Position numbers and translations under genes: made by a program
Assembly (NCBI RefSeq): GCF_001701025.1
Contig: NZ_CP016793.1
Span: 4,836,001 to 4,900,000, forward strand
Direction: 5' to 3'
DNA length: 64,000 nt
Source: Lentzea guizhouensis
Lineage (GTDB): Bacteria > Actinomycetota > Actinomycetes > Mycobacteriales > Pseudonocardiaceae
The notes under the pieces: model-generated
Told to the model about the DNA's origin: nothing
Seen by the model: only the letters and a program-made list of their open reading frames with translations
Databases searched by the model: none
Shown: positions 9,053 through 17,460 of the stretch, piece by piece
Layout of the letters: every line of letters starts with the position of its first letter
Numbering within the stretch: position 1 is the stretch's first letter

Positions 9053-9442
9053 GTGCGTACCGCATCCTTCACGCCGATCAAGACGGCGATCCCCAGCCCC
9101 GGCTACGTCCAGGCCGCCAGCGTGCCCGGCGGCAGCAAGCTGTTGTTCGTGAGCGGTCAGATCCCCGCCGACGCCGACGGCAACGTGCCCGACGACTTCG
9201 AGGCGCAGTGCCGCCAGGCGTGGGCGAACGTGTTCGCCACCCTCGAGGCCGCCGGCATGGACCGCACGAACATCGTCAAGGCGACGACGTTCCTGGCCGA
9301 CCGCGAGTACCGCGGCGTCAACTCCCGTGTGCGCCGCGAGCTGCTCGGCGACCACGAGCCGGCGGTCACCGTGATCGCCTGCGACATCTACGAGGAGGAA
9401 TGGCTGGTGGAGATCGAGGTCGTGGCCGCGGCTACCGAGTGA
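9053..9442 (+). CDS. RidA/YjgF-family protein lacking the catalytic arginine
   Basis: A 129-aa Rid-family protein. GTG 9053 is preferred as start: GGGAGG (9038-9043) lies 9 nt upstream, while it would touch the ATG at 9044. The fold is recognisable from LLFVSGQIPAD, the FEAQCRQAWANVFATLEAAG helix and the C-terminal VEIEVVA strand. True RidA enzymes, which hydrolyse reactive 2-aminoacrylate/imine intermediates, have an Arg in PxRxxV; here the segment reads EPAVTVIACD with no Arg. It therefore belongs with Rid subgroups whose function is not imine deamination or is unknown. It sits 27 nt behind the formyltransferase, so it probably belongs to the operon. It ends in an 11-nt convergent overlap with the next gene. 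Confidence 0.82.
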   Translation: MRTASFTPIKTAIPSPGYVQAASVPGGSKLLFVSGQIPADADGNVPDDFEAQCRQAWANVFATLEAAGMDRTNIVKATTFLADREYRGVNSRVRRELLGDHEPAVTVIACDIYEEEWLVEIEVVAAATE

Positions 9443-10661
9443 GCGACCGGATCTCCGCGAGCGTCCTGTCGATCTCCTGCGGTGTGTTCACGATCGCGGT
9501 GCCGACGCGCGCGTAGGGGATCCGGTAGGGCGCGGTGGTGATCTGGATCCGCTTCTGCGCCAGCAGGGCGACGAGCCCCTCACCGGTCTGCCCGGCGACG
9601 TCGAAGCACACCAGGCCCGCGGACAGCCCTGGGTCGCGCGGTGTGTGGACGGCGACGCCGGGCAGGCCGGCCAGCCCGTCCTTGAACCGCGTCGCCAGCT
9701 CGGTGATGCGGCTCGCGACGCGGCTCCGGCCGAGTCGCTGGTGGAACTCGACGGCGGCTTTCACCGCGTAGAAGTGCTCGAACGCGTGGAAGCCGCCCGG
9801 CCCGGGCAACGCTGTGTCACCGCGGCCGCCCAGGCTCGGCAGCAGCGGCACGATCTGGTCGCCCACCTGCGGGTTCACCCACACCATGCCGGTGCCGCGC
9901 GGCCCGAACAACCACTTGTGCGTGCCCGCGACGAACACGTCCGCGCCCGTCTTCGCCGGGTCGTCGTCGACGGCGGCCAACCCGTGCACGCCGTCGACGA
10001 CGAGCAGGCAGCGGTCCTCCTGCGTGCGTCCCCTGTTCGCCTCGGCGACCACCCTGGCGCACGCCCGCACCGGCATCCGCAGCCCCGTGCTCGACTGCAC
10101 CCAGGTGATGCCGACGGCGCGGGTCTGCGGCGTGATCGCGTTGCGGAGCCTGGTCGCGATCTCGTCCTCGGTGGCCCGCGCCGGGCTCTCGAACAACGTG
10201 CCCACCCGCGTGCGCGCACCGGCTCGTCGCGCTGCCAGCTCCGCGGCCTGCCGGTGCCACGGGTGGTCCTGGTCGCTGAGCAGCAGCTCCTGGTCGGCGC
10301 GGAGCTTGAGGCCGCCGTAGACGATCGACAGCCCGACAGTGGTGTTGGGGACGAACGCGATGTCGTCCGCGTTGCCACCCGTGTACTGCCCGAGCGCTTC
10401 GGCGACCTTCTGCGCTTCGCCGGTCATCAGGTCGTGCGAGTTCGCGTCGAGCTTGCGCTTGAACGACTCGACCGCGTCCCGCACCTCGCGCGGGTTCGAG
10501 GCCAGGTAGAACTGGCCGAGGTTCACCAGCTCCGGGTCCAGCCGGAACTCACGCCGCACGGCGCCCCAGTCCAGGTCCTGCGCGGCCGAGGCGGCGACGA
10601 CCGGCGTGACGGCGAGCAGCCCGGTACCCATGAGGAAGTCACGACGCTCCACGCCTGTCAT
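9432..10661 (-). CDS. Tat-exported class-V aminotransferase (isopenicillin N epimerase-like)
   Basis: A 409-aa PLP enzyme. The N-terminus MTGVERRDFLMGTGLLAV is a twin-arginine signal, so the protein is predicted to be exported already folded. The class-V aminotransferase fold follows, with the cofactor lysine in VAGTHKWLFGPRGTG (around residue 268) and the PLP-binding Asp in LLVVDGVHGLAAVD (around 240). The nearest recognisable group is the isopenicillin N epimerase / cysteine desulfurase-like class that is often Tat-exported in actinobacteria; the substrate is unknown. It converges on the RidA-like gene, and the downstream (10639-11115) gene on the same strand overlaps its 5' end by 23 nt, suggesting a two-gene transcript read from the operator at 11119-11159. 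Confidence 0.85.
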   Translation of the reverse strand: MTGVERRDFLMGTGLLAVTPVVAASAAQDLDWGAVRREFRLDPELVNLGQFYLASNPREVRDAVESFKRKLDANSHDLMTGEAQKVAEALGQYTGGNADDIAFVPNTTVGLSIVYGGLKLRADQELLLSDQDHPWHRQAAELAARRAGARTRVGTLFESPARATEDEIATRLRNAITPQTRAVGITWVQSSTGLRMPVRACARVVAEANRGRTQEDRCLLVVDGVHGLAAVDDDPAKTGADVFVAGTHKWLFGPRGTGMVWVNPQVGDQIVPLLPSLGGRGDTALPGPGGFHAFEHFYAVKAAVEFHQRLGRSRVASRITELATRFKDGLAGLPGVAVHTPRDPGLSAGLVCFDVAGQTGEGLVALLAQKRIQITTAPYRIPYARVGTAIVNTPQEIDRTLAEIRSLTR

Positions 10662-11103
10662 CGAACCTCGTCAGCGGGCTCTTTGTCTTGTCCGGCGCGA
10701 ACGGAACACCAGTGCTGAGCGCTTTGGCGCCAATCGCGCAGAGCTCGCCGAGCATGCTCACGCCGATCGACAGCTGCGTCGGCGCGTGCCCACCGACCAG
10801 GAAACCGAGCCCGGCGCTCACGCCCAACGACGTCACCCACACAAGCAACGTCCATGGCGTGTACCGCTGCCACAGGTGCCCGTCGCGTTCGTAGAGCTTG
10901 GTCGTCATGCCCCTGAGCACGCCGAACGCGAACCCCGCCGCGAGCGGGACGAGGTAGATCGCGTGGAAGTCGGTCGTCGCCCGGATGCCGAAGAACAGCA
11001 GGAACGCCGGTGGGGCGAGGAGGTCTCGCGCGGTGAGCGGTTCGCCGAGGAACCTGCGGATGAGCACGTACAGCACACCTGCCGCTATCAGCACGTATGT
11101 CAT
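10639..11103 (-). CDS. small integral membrane protein, function unknown
   Basis: About 154 aa when started at ATG 11103, which has GGGGGAAG directly upstream; an in-frame ATG at 11115 is less well placed. Four hydrophobic segments are visible (near residues 1-14, 28-42, 47-62 and 84-107, with a further one at 112-130), followed by a charged tail. It resembles small DUF1453-type membrane proteins but the match is weak. It is divergent from the TetR-family gene at 11169, with the double operator 11119-11159 lying immediately upstream of its start, so it is very probably the regulated target. The end overlaps the aminotransferase start by 23 nt, indicating coupled expression. Confidence 0.7.
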   Translation of the reverse strand: MTYVLIAAGVLYVLIRRFLGEPLTARDLLAPPAFLLFFGIRATTDFHAIYLVPLAAGFAFGVLRGMTTKLYERDGHLWQRYTPWTLLVWVTSLGVSAGLGFLVGGHAPTQLSIGVSMLGELCAIGAKALSTGVPFAPDKTKSPLTRFDDRRGAS

Positions 11104-11118
11104 TGCTTCCCCCATTAA

Positions 11119-11159
11119 GTAGCATGACCCTGCTACTTAAACTAGCAGGGTCATGCTAC
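11119..11159. promoter_or_regulatory. double TetR-type operator, perfect 17-bp inverted repeat
   Basis: Arms GTAGCATGACCCTGCTA (11119-11135) and its exact reverse complement (11143-11159), separated by 7 nt. Each arm is itself a short palindrome TAGCA-N6-TGCTA, so the site reads as two adjacent operators in mirror orientation. It fills the intergenic space between the membrane-protein gene and the TetR gene and ends 10 nt before the TetR start. Confidence 0.8.
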
Positions 11160-11168
11160 AAAGAGGAG

Positions 11169-11765
11169 GTGTCTCCGCGAGTCGTCGATCCCGTCGCCCG
11201 CCGTCAGCACGTCGCCGAGGCGGTCTTCCGCGTGGTGGTGCGGGACGGCGTCGAACAGGCGTCACTGCGGAACGTCGCGGTGGAGGCCGGGCTCGCGATC
11301 GGGTCGATCCGCCACTACTTCGACAGCCACGACGCGATGATCATCTTCGCCGTCGAGGCGCTGGTGGACTCGATCGGCGCACGCGTGCTGGCGCACGTAG
11401 AGGCGTTGTCGGCGGGGGAGGGCCGGCCGGCGGTGCGGGTGTTGTCGGAGGTGCTGCCGCTGGACGGGCGCCGGCGCGACGAAGCCGTGCTGTGGCTGGC
11501 GTTCGCGACGGCGGCGCGGACCCGGCCGGGGCTGTTGCCGCACGCCGAGCGGCTCTACGACGGGGTGCGGTTCATCTGCGACAAGGTGGTGCGGCGGATG
11601 GTGGCGGAGGGGACGGCGGCTGCGGACCTCGACGTGCAGCTGGAGGTGGAGCGGCTGGCGTCGCTGCTCGACGGGCTCACCGTGGACGGGGTGCTGCACC
11701 CGGACCGGATGACGCCGGAGCTGACGGTGTCGGTGCTGGAGAGGCATCTGGGCTCGCTGCGGTGA
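11169..11765 (+). CDS. TetR-family transcriptional regulator
   Basis: A 198-aa regulator if started at GTG 11169, giving the usual family start (VSPRVVDPVARRQHVAEAVF). The helix-turn-helix is in LRNVAVEAGLAIGSIRHYFDS (around residues 35-55), followed by an all-helical ligand and dimerisation domain. Upstream extension to 11097 would run through the operator and is unlikely. It should repress itself and the divergent membrane-protein/aminotransferase unit via the double palindrome at 11119-11159. The ligand is unknown. Confidence 0.9.
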   Translation: MSPRVVDPVARRQHVAEAVFRVVVRDGVEQASLRNVAVEAGLAIGSIRHYFDSHDAMIIFAVEALVDSIGARVLAHVEALSAGEGRPAVRVLSEVLPLDGRRRDEAVLWLAFATAARTRPGLLPHAERLYDGVRFICDKVVRRMVAEGTAAADLDVQLEVERLASLLDGLTVDGVLHPDRMTPELTVSVLERHLGSLR

Positions 11766-11853
11766 CCCACCGCGCCGAAACGCCTCGAACCGGCACCTGA
11801 GTAGGGCATTCTCAGGAACGCACGCACGTGCTCATCTACTGGGGGATGGGGGT

Positions 11854-14800
11854 GTGGGCGTGAAAGCGCTCGTACTGGGGCCGGTCGAGGTGTGGGTCGG
11901 CGGCAGACAGGTGAACCTCGGCGGGCCGAAACCGAGGACCCTGCTCGCGGCACTTCTGCTGCAGCCGCGGCAGGTCGTGCCGGTGGAACGGTTGATCGAC
12001 CTCATCTGGGATGACCAGCCGCCGCAGACCGCGGGCGCGTTGGTGCACACCTACGTGTCGTCGTTGCGCAGAGCGCTCGACAAGGCGCTCATCACCAGGG
12101 CGCCGGGGTACGTGCTGGACGTCGACAGCGACGTGGAGATGTTCAGCCGGCACGTGTCCACGGCGCGGCAGGCGGAGCGGGCGGGGGACCAGAGCACGGC
12201 GGCCGCGCACTACCAGCAGGCGTTGGGGTTGTGGCGGGGGCCGGCGTTGCACGGGGTGGAGGCGCAGTTCGCGAGGGGGCACGCGCTCGCGCTGGAGGAG
12301 CAACGGCTCAGCGTCGAAGAGGGGCTCGGGCGGTGTGAGCTGCAGCAGGGCAGGGCGCACGACGCGATCAGCCGGCTCACGGCGTTGGCCAATGCGCACC
12401 CGGCGCGCGAGGAGACGCGTGAGTTGTTGATGCGGGCATACCACCGTGCGGGGCGCACGGCGGATGCGTTGACCGTGTACCGCGAGGCGCGCGAGTACCT
12501 GTTGGACGAGCTGGGCATCGAGCCGGGCGAGAAGCTCAAAGAGCTGCAGACGGCGATCCTCAACGGCACGACCGAGGACACGCTCACGAAGACCGTGCCG
12601 CCGCCGGTGCTGGTCAGGCCGCAGGTCGTGCCACACCACCTGCCGCCCGACATCAGCGACTTCACCGGCCGCCAGGAGGCGCTCAAGCAGGTCATCGGCC
12701 TGTGCGAGGCGCCGGAGGACGGCACGGCGACGCCGACGGTGGTGATCTCGGGGTTCGGCGGGGCCGGCAAGTCGGCGCTGGCCGTGCACGCGGCACACCT
12801 GCTGCGCAAGGCCTATCCCGACGGGCAGCTGTTCGCGGACCTCCGCGGTGCGGGCAGGGACCTCGAACCGCAGGAGGTGCTCGGGCGGTTCCTCGGGCTG
12901 CTCGGCGTCCCCGGCAACGACCAGCCGGCCGCGCCGGACGAGCGGGTCGAGCTGTACCGGCGCACGGTCGCCGACCGCAGGCTGGTGGTGGTGCTCGACA
13001 ACGCCCGCAGCGAGGCGCAGGTCAGACCGCTCCTGCCCGGCAACGCGAACTGCTTCGTCATCATCACCAGCCGCAGCAGGCTCACCGGGCTGGAGGGCGC
13101 GGAACCGATCGAGCTCGGGTTCCTCAGCGAGGACGTCGCAGCCGAGATGCTCAGCCGGATCGTCGGCTCCGACCGCGTCGGCGGCGAACCCGAGGCGGCG
13201 CACCAGATCGCGACGCTGTGCGGCGGGGTGCCGCTGGCGCTGCGGGCGGCGGGCGCGAAACTGCTCGCCCGGCCGCACTGGCCGTTGCGGACGCTCGCCA
13301 AGCGCCTGTCCGACGAACGGCGCCGGCTCGACGAGCTGGAGACGGGCGACCTGGCCATCCGCTCGTCGCTGCGGCTCAACTACGCCGAGCTCGACGTGCC
13401 GCACCGCAGGGCCTTCCACCTGCTGTCGCTGCTCGACCTGCCGGACTTCGGGGCGTGGGTCGCGGCGCCGTTGCTGGACATCTCGCCCTACGACGCCGAA
13501 GACGTCGTCGAGCACCTCGTCGACCTGCGGCTGGTGGACGTCGCCGGGGTCGACCAGATCGGTCGCGTGCGCTACCGGTTCCACGACCTGGTGCAGCTCT
13601 TCGGCGCCGAGCAGGCGCAGGAGGAGCCCGCCGAGGAGATCACCGGGGCCGTCACGCGCATGCTCGCGACGTGGCTCGCGCTCGTGGAGACCGGTGTGCG
13701 GGACCTGCCGCGGGTGATGCTGGGCGTGCGGCCGCAGCTCGCCGCGCCGTTCGAGGTGGACCGGCGGCTCGCCGAGGACGTCGAGGAGGACCCGAACGGC
13801 TGGCTGCAGTCGGAGACGGGCGCGGTGGTGCGGGCCGTCGAACGCGCGCACGACCTCGGCGTCGACGAGCTGACCACGACCGTGATCACGTCGCTGCTGT
13901 CGTCCCCCTTCGCCGCCCGCAACGACTTCGGCAACTGGCAGCGCACCCACGAGGTCGCGCTGTCCTCCGCCCGCGACCGCGGCAACCGCAAGGCGGAGGC
14001 GGTGCTGCTGGCCGGGCTCGGGCAGCTGCGCTACCAGCAGGACGACTTCGCCAGGGCGTTGCGGGACTTCCGGCAGGCGGCCGGGATCGCGCGCGACATC
14101 GGCGACACCGAGACGCTCGCCGTGGCCTACGTCGGCATGGGCACGGTCCACCGCGACCTCGCCGAGTTCGCACCGGCCCGTGAGCTGCTCGACCAGGCCA
14201 TCGCGGTGGGGGACCGGGGAGTCGTCGCCGCCGCGAGCTACGGCGTCGCGGCGATCCTGCGCGACCACGGGGACGTCACCGAGGCGATCGCGGCCTTCGA
14301 ACGCTGCGTCGAGCTGTACCGCTCGCTCGCCGACCGGCGCGGCGAAGCGCTGGCGTTGCGGGGGTTGAGCGTCTGCCACCGCGCGACGGGGGCGTTCGCG
14401 CCGGCCGTCGAGCTGAGCCGGGACGCGGAACGGATCCTGCGCGAGGCGGGCGACGAGCTCGGGACCACCTACGCGGTCCAGTCCCTCGCGAAGGCGTCAC
14501 TGCGGGCGGGCGACCTCACCGGCGTGGAGGACCTGCTGGCCGGGTGCATCGAGGTCTGCACCCGCCAGCACGACCGGTTCGGCCTGGCGCTGATGACGCG
14601 AACCCTCGGCGAGGCCGTGCTCGCCCAGGGCCGGGACGACGAGGCCGCGGCCCTGCTGGAGGACGCGCTCGACCAGTGGACCACGCTCGGGCTGCCGATC
14701 TGGCAGGCCCGCACGATGCGCGACCTCGCGGTGGCGACCGGGGACGAGGAGATCTGGGCCCAGGCCAAGGCGCTGTTCACCGACCTGCGTGCGCGGGAGG

Positions 14801-14859
14801 CGGGGGAGCTGGAGGGGGTGAGCGCCAGGCAGTGGCGCTCAACCCATCTGACCACTTAG
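11854..14859 (+). CDS. AfsR-type SARP regulator with NB-ARC and TPR domains
   Basis: A 1001-aa modular regulator. Residues 1-90 form an OmpR-like winged helix (start VKALVLGPVEVWVGG, then KPRTLLAALLLQPRQVVP). Residues 95-245 are the bacterial transcriptional activation domain (AYHRAGRTADALTVYREA, then LGIEPGEKLKELQ). Next is an NB-ARC ATPase with P-loop SGFGGAGKSAL near 297-307 and Walker B LVVVLDN, and finally a TPR array to about residue 970. Such proteins activate antibiotic or stress gene sets in actinobacteria, with ATP/ADP state and TPR partner sensing. A GTG six nt further in (11860) is an alternative start, with GGGGG upstream. No obvious target lies next to it. Its TAG overlaps by 4 nt with the end of the facing gene. 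Confidence 0.92.
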   Translation: MGVKALVLGPVEVWVGGRQVNLGGPKPRTLLAALLLQPRQVVPVERLIDLIWDDQPPQTAGALVHTYVSSLRRALDKALITRAPGYVLDVDSDVEMFSRHVSTARQAERAGDQSTAAAHYQQALGLWRGPALHGVEAQFARGHALALEEQRLSVEEGLGRCELQQGRAHDAISRLTALANAHPAREETRELLMRAYHRAGRTADALTVYREAREYLLDELGIEPGEKLKELQTAILNGTTEDTLTKTVPPPVLVRPQVVPHHLPPDISDFTGRQEALKQVIGLCEAPEDGTATPTVVISGFGGAGKSALAVHAAHLLRKAYPDGQLFADLRGAGRDLEPQEVLGRFLGLLGVPGNDQPAAPDERVELYRRTVADRRLVVVLDNARSEAQVRPLLPGNANCFVIITSRSRLTGLEGAEPIELGFLSEDVAAEMLSRIVGSDRVGGEPEAAHQIATLCGGVPLALRAAGAKLLARPHWPLRTLAKRLSDERRRLDELETGDLAIRSSLRLNYAELDVPHRRAFHLLSLLDLPDFGAWVAAPLLDISPYDAEDVVEHLVDLRLVDVAGVDQIGRVRYRFHDLVQLFGAEQAQEEPAEEITGAVTRMLATWLALVETGVRDLPRVMLGVRPQLAAPFEVDRRLAEDVEEDPNGWLQSETGAVVRAVERAHDLGVDELTTTVITSLLSSPFAARNDFGNWQRTHEVALSSARDRGNRKAEAVLLAGLGQLRYQQDDFARALRDFRQAAGIARDIGDTETLAVAYVGMGTVHRDLAEFAPARELLDQAIAVGDRGVVAAASYGVAAILRDHGDVTEAIAAFERCVELYRSLADRRGEALALRGLSVCHRATGAFAPAVELSRDAERILREAGDELGTTYAVQSLAKASLRAGDLTGVEDLLAGCIEVCTRQHDRFGLALMTRTLGEAVLAQGRDDEAAALLEDALDQWTTLGLPIWQARTMRDLAVATGDEEIWAQAKALFTDLRAREAGELEGVSARQWRSTHLTT

Positions 14860-16316
14860 GACAGCCGCGGGGCGTCCACGGCCCAGTACCAGTTGTTGCC
14901 GGCGTCGAAGAGACGCCACGACACCTTGACGCTGCGGGCGCCCGGCGGGACGGCCACGTCCAGCGTGATCTGCTGGGCGATGCCGTTCGCGTCGTGGGTG
15001 CGCACGACCTGGGCCGGCCCGCCGTCGAACGACACGGCGACCGTGCCGCGCTGCGTGCCCTCCTGCAGGTAGTGCGACCCGTACTCGATCCGCGCGCTGG
15101 ACCTGCCCGTCACGTCGTACGCGGGCGAGGTCATCGTCGAGTCGAACCTGCCGCTCGCCGACGGCGACCCCTTGTCGTCCCACTCGTCCGGGTCCGCGAC
15201 CGCGAACACGCCACGCGCGCGCACGTTCGCCTCACGCGACTGCGACGGCGCGGTGCGGGTCCAGAAGTCGTCGGTCGTGAACGACCAGCCCTGCCACTCC
15301 GCGACACCCTGCGGCATCGACGACGCCGTGGTCACCGTCCACCCGGCCGGGCCCTGGTGCGTCCAGCCCAGCACCGACGACGGCACGCCGGTCTCGTCCT
15401 GGCGCGGCTTCAGCGGCACAGAGTCGAACGCGTCCACCGGCGCGCTGCCGAGCGCGTACCCGTCGAGCGCCGCGGACACGCCGAGGTGCCGCAACGCCGT
15501 CGCCGCCACGTCCACCAGCTTCGGCGCCACGGCCGGGCGCGCGGCACCCGTGGAGATCACGAACGTCATCCGCTCCTCCGGCGAGTCACCGCCGTGGCCA
15601 CCCGCAGCCGTGTGGCCGTGGTCGGTGGTCATCATGATCAGCCAGTCCTCGTTCGCGTACGTGGGTCGCGACTCGACGGCCTTGACCAGCCGGCCGATCT
15701 GCGCGTCGTTGGTGCGCATCGCGGCGGCGTACTGGGAGGAGTCGGCACCGTGGTCGTGCCCGGCGATGTCGATCTGCCCGAGGTAGACGAACGAGGCGTC
15801 CGCGGCGTTCGAGCGCAGGTGCTGCTCGGCGTCGGCGGTGATCTTCTCGTCCGACCCGGTGTAGCCGGCGGTGTCGCCGTCCAGCACGTACTTGCGGTCC
15901 TGGCCGGAGCGCAGGACGCGGTCGCTGATCGGCTTCCAGTCCACCGCCGCGTACGTCGACAGCGCGGGCTTCGCGGTGTTGGCCCGCTCCAGCCAGCTCG
16001 GGTGGGACGCGAGCGCGTTGCCGGTGAAGGAGTTGTCCTTCACCTTGTGCTTGTCCGGCCACACCCCGGTCAGGACCGTCGACCAGCCGGGGCCGCTGGA
16101 GGTCGCGGCCATGCCCGACCCGTACAGGGAGCTGCGGGCGCCGTAGCCGCGGTTGAGCAGCGCGTGGATGTTCGGCGTGTCGGCGGCGAGGAGCTTGTCG
16201 TAGCGAGCGCCGTCGAGCCCGATCACCAGCACCTTGGGCGTCTTCGCCGGCGCCGCGACGGCGGCGGGCGCGAGCAGGAACAGCGGCAGGAGTAACGCAA
16301 GAGCAGCTCTTGTCAT
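14856..16316 (-). CDS. secreted alkaline-phosphatase superfamily phosphodiesterase with C-terminal beta-sandwich
   Basis: A 486-aa exported hydrolase. The signal peptide is residues 1-22 (MTRAALALLLPLFLLAPAAV). The catalytic domain follows the nucleotide pyrophosphatase/phosphodiesterase plan: VLVIGLDGARYDKL (first metal Asp), the nucleophile segment SGPGWSTVLTG, QIDIAGHDHGA, and MTTDHGHTAAGGHGG with the remaining metal ligands. It ends near residue 285. A separate domain of about 170 residues, rich in Gly, Ser and Trp and ending in NNWYWAVDAPRLS, looks like a jelly-roll carbohydrate or ligand module. The substrate is a phosphodiester or phosphonate ester outside the membrane; the identity is unknown. 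Confidence 0.87.
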   Translation of the reverse strand: MTRAALALLLPLFLLAPAAVAAPAKTPKVLVIGLDGARYDKLLAADTPNIHALLNRGYGARSSLYGSGMAATSSGPGWSTVLTGVWPDKHKVKDNSFTGNALASHPSWLERANTAKPALSTYAAVDWKPISDRVLRSGQDRKYVLDGDTAGYTGSDEKITADAEQHLRSNAADASFVYLGQIDIAGHDHGADSSQYAAAMRTNDAQIGRLVKAVESRPTYANEDWLIMMTTDHGHTAAGGHGGDSPEERMTFVISTGAARPAVAPKLVDVAATALRHLGVSAALDGYALGSAPVDAFDSVPLKPRQDETGVPSSVLGWTHQGPAGWTVTTASSMPQGVAEWQGWSFTTDDFWTRTAPSQSREANVRARGVFAVADPDEWDDKGSPSASGRFDSTMTSPAYDVTGRSSARIEYGSHYLQEGTQRGTVAVSFDGGPAQVVRTHDANGIAQQITLDVAVPPGARSVKVSWRLFDAGNNWYWAVDAPRLS

Positions 16317-16402
16317 GACAAGAACACTCGCTGGCTGAAACCGTCTTCAGCAATGGAGCGGACCGGATGTTCACCTGGGCTTCGACGGTTGTCAGTACAA
16401 GT

Positions 16403-16852
16403 TCACGCGCGCGCCGTCACGTGCACGTCCCGCGCGGTCAGCTCGGCACCGCAGTCCGTGCACTCGACCTTCGCCCGCACTCCGCCGCCGCAGTCGCGGT
16501 GCTCGAGCGTGAACGACTCGTCCTCCTGCTCGGTCGACATCCACTTCTCGCCCCACGTGCGCAGCGCCATCAGCACCGGGTAGAGGTCCTTGCCCTTCTC
16601 GGTGAGGCGGTACTCGTGCCGGGTGCGGCCCTCGTGCTGGTACGGCACGCGCTTGAGCACGCCCTCGTCCAGCAACATGCTCAGCCGGTCGGTCAGCACG
16701 CTGCGGGAGATCTCCATCGTCGACTGGAAGTCCTCGAACCGGCGCGTGCCCAGGAAGATCTGGCGGAGCAGCAACAACGTCCAGCGCTCGCCGAGCAGCG
16801 CGGCGGGGCGGCCCAGGGTGCAGGGCAGACTGGCGAAGCTCGCGTACGACAT
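16403..16852 (-). CDS. HxlR-family transcriptional regulator with zinc-ribbon-like tail
   Basis: A 149-aa winged-helix regulator. The family signature is visible as LLGERWTLLLLRQIFLGTRRFEDFQ (around residues 19-43), then SRSVLTDRLSMLLDEGVL. After the winged helix there is a short segment with HxxC and CxxC (HRDCGGGVRAKVECTDCG), which could bind zinc. HxlR proteins sense quinones, aldehydes or redox change and usually regulate a divergent neighbour; here that neighbour is the GNAT gene at 16924, and two tandem palindromes fill the space between them. Confidence 0.92.
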   Translation of the reverse strand: MSYASFASLPCTLGRPAALLGERWTLLLLRQIFLGTRRFEDFQSTMEISRSVLTDRLSMLLDEGVLKRVPYQHEGRTRHEYRLTEKGKDLYPVLMALRTWGEKWMSTEQEDESFTLEHRDCGGGVRAKVECTDCGAELTARDVHVTARA

Positions 16853-16872
16853 GACCCCAGGATATCCCTTGC

Positions 16873-16912
16873 GTTCGATTTTCGAACTCAGCTACAGTTC
16901 GGATTCCGAACT
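16873..16912. promoter_or_regulatory. two tandem palindromic operators for the HxlR regulator
   Basis: GTTCGA-TTT-TCGAAC at 16873-16887 and AGTTCGGA-T-TCCGAACT at 16896-16912. Centres are 24 bp apart, about two helical turns, so two dimers could bind on one DNA face. Both carry the same GTTCG/CGAAC half-site. They sit between the HxlR gene and the divergent GNAT gene. Confidence 0.75.
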
Positions 16913-16923
16913 CAGGGGGTCTG

Positions 16924-17436
16924 ATGCGTGTGACCGAGCTCGACCGGGAAACAGCGCCCGCGGCTGTCGACGCGGTGTTCGAAGGCCTGTCCGCGCGCAG
17001 CCGCTACCAGCGCTTCCACTCGCCGACCCCACGCCTCACCGCGTCCGCGCGCCGGGTGCTGGCGGACGTCGACGGCGTCCGGCACGCGGCCGTGTGCGCC
17101 CGCGTCGGCGGTGACCCGATCGGCATCGCCCGCGTGATCCGCACCGGTGAGTGCGGCGCCGAGATCGCCGTCGCCGTCGTCGACCGCTGGCAACGCCGCG
17201 GTGTCGGCAAGCGGTTGCTCGAGGCGCTGACCGAGGTGGCGGCCCGGCTGGGGGTCGCGGAGCTGCACGGCGACGTGCTGCCGGACAACCACGCCATGCT
17301 CGCCCTGGTCCGCAAGGTGCTGCCGGGGGTGCGGCTGACCGGTCAGGACGACACGATCCAGCTCAGCTACCCGCTCGCCTGGGCCATCGCCGAGATCACC
17401 GACGCCGACCTTATAGGGAGTTTGCAGGGCATTTAA
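16924..17436 (+). CDS. GNAT-family N-acetyltransferase
   Basis: A 170-aa acetyl-CoA dependent transferase. The CoA-binding motif A is visible as VAVVDRWQRRGVGKRLLEAL (around residues 82-101), and the following beta-bulge and helix as HGDVLPDNHAMLALVRK. ATG 16924 has AGGGGG at 16914-16919 close upstream. Enzymes of this shape acetylate small amines or protein lysines; the substrate is not evident. Regulation by the divergent HxlR protein is likely from the shared operator region. Confidence 0.85.
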   Translation: MRVTELDRETAPAAVDAVFEGLSARSRYQRFHSPTPRLTASARRVLADVDGVRHAAVCARVGGDPIGIARVIRTGECGAEIAVAVVDRWQRRGVGKRLLEALTEVAARLGVAELHGDVLPDNHAMLALVRKVLPGVRLTGQDDTIQLSYPLAWAIAEITDADLIGSLQGI

Positions 17437-17437
17437 A

Positions 17438-17452
17438 GGTCGGTCACCGACC
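17438..17452. promoter_or_regulatory. 15-bp palindrome between GNAT gene and NlpC/P60 gene
   Basis: GGTCGGT-C-ACCGACC, exact arms of 7 bp, starts 2 nt after the GNAT stop and ends 8 nt before the GTG at 17461. It could be an operator or a small mRNA hairpin. No T-tract follows, so termination is unlikely. Confidence 0.4.
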
Positions 17453-17460
17453 ATCGCCGC

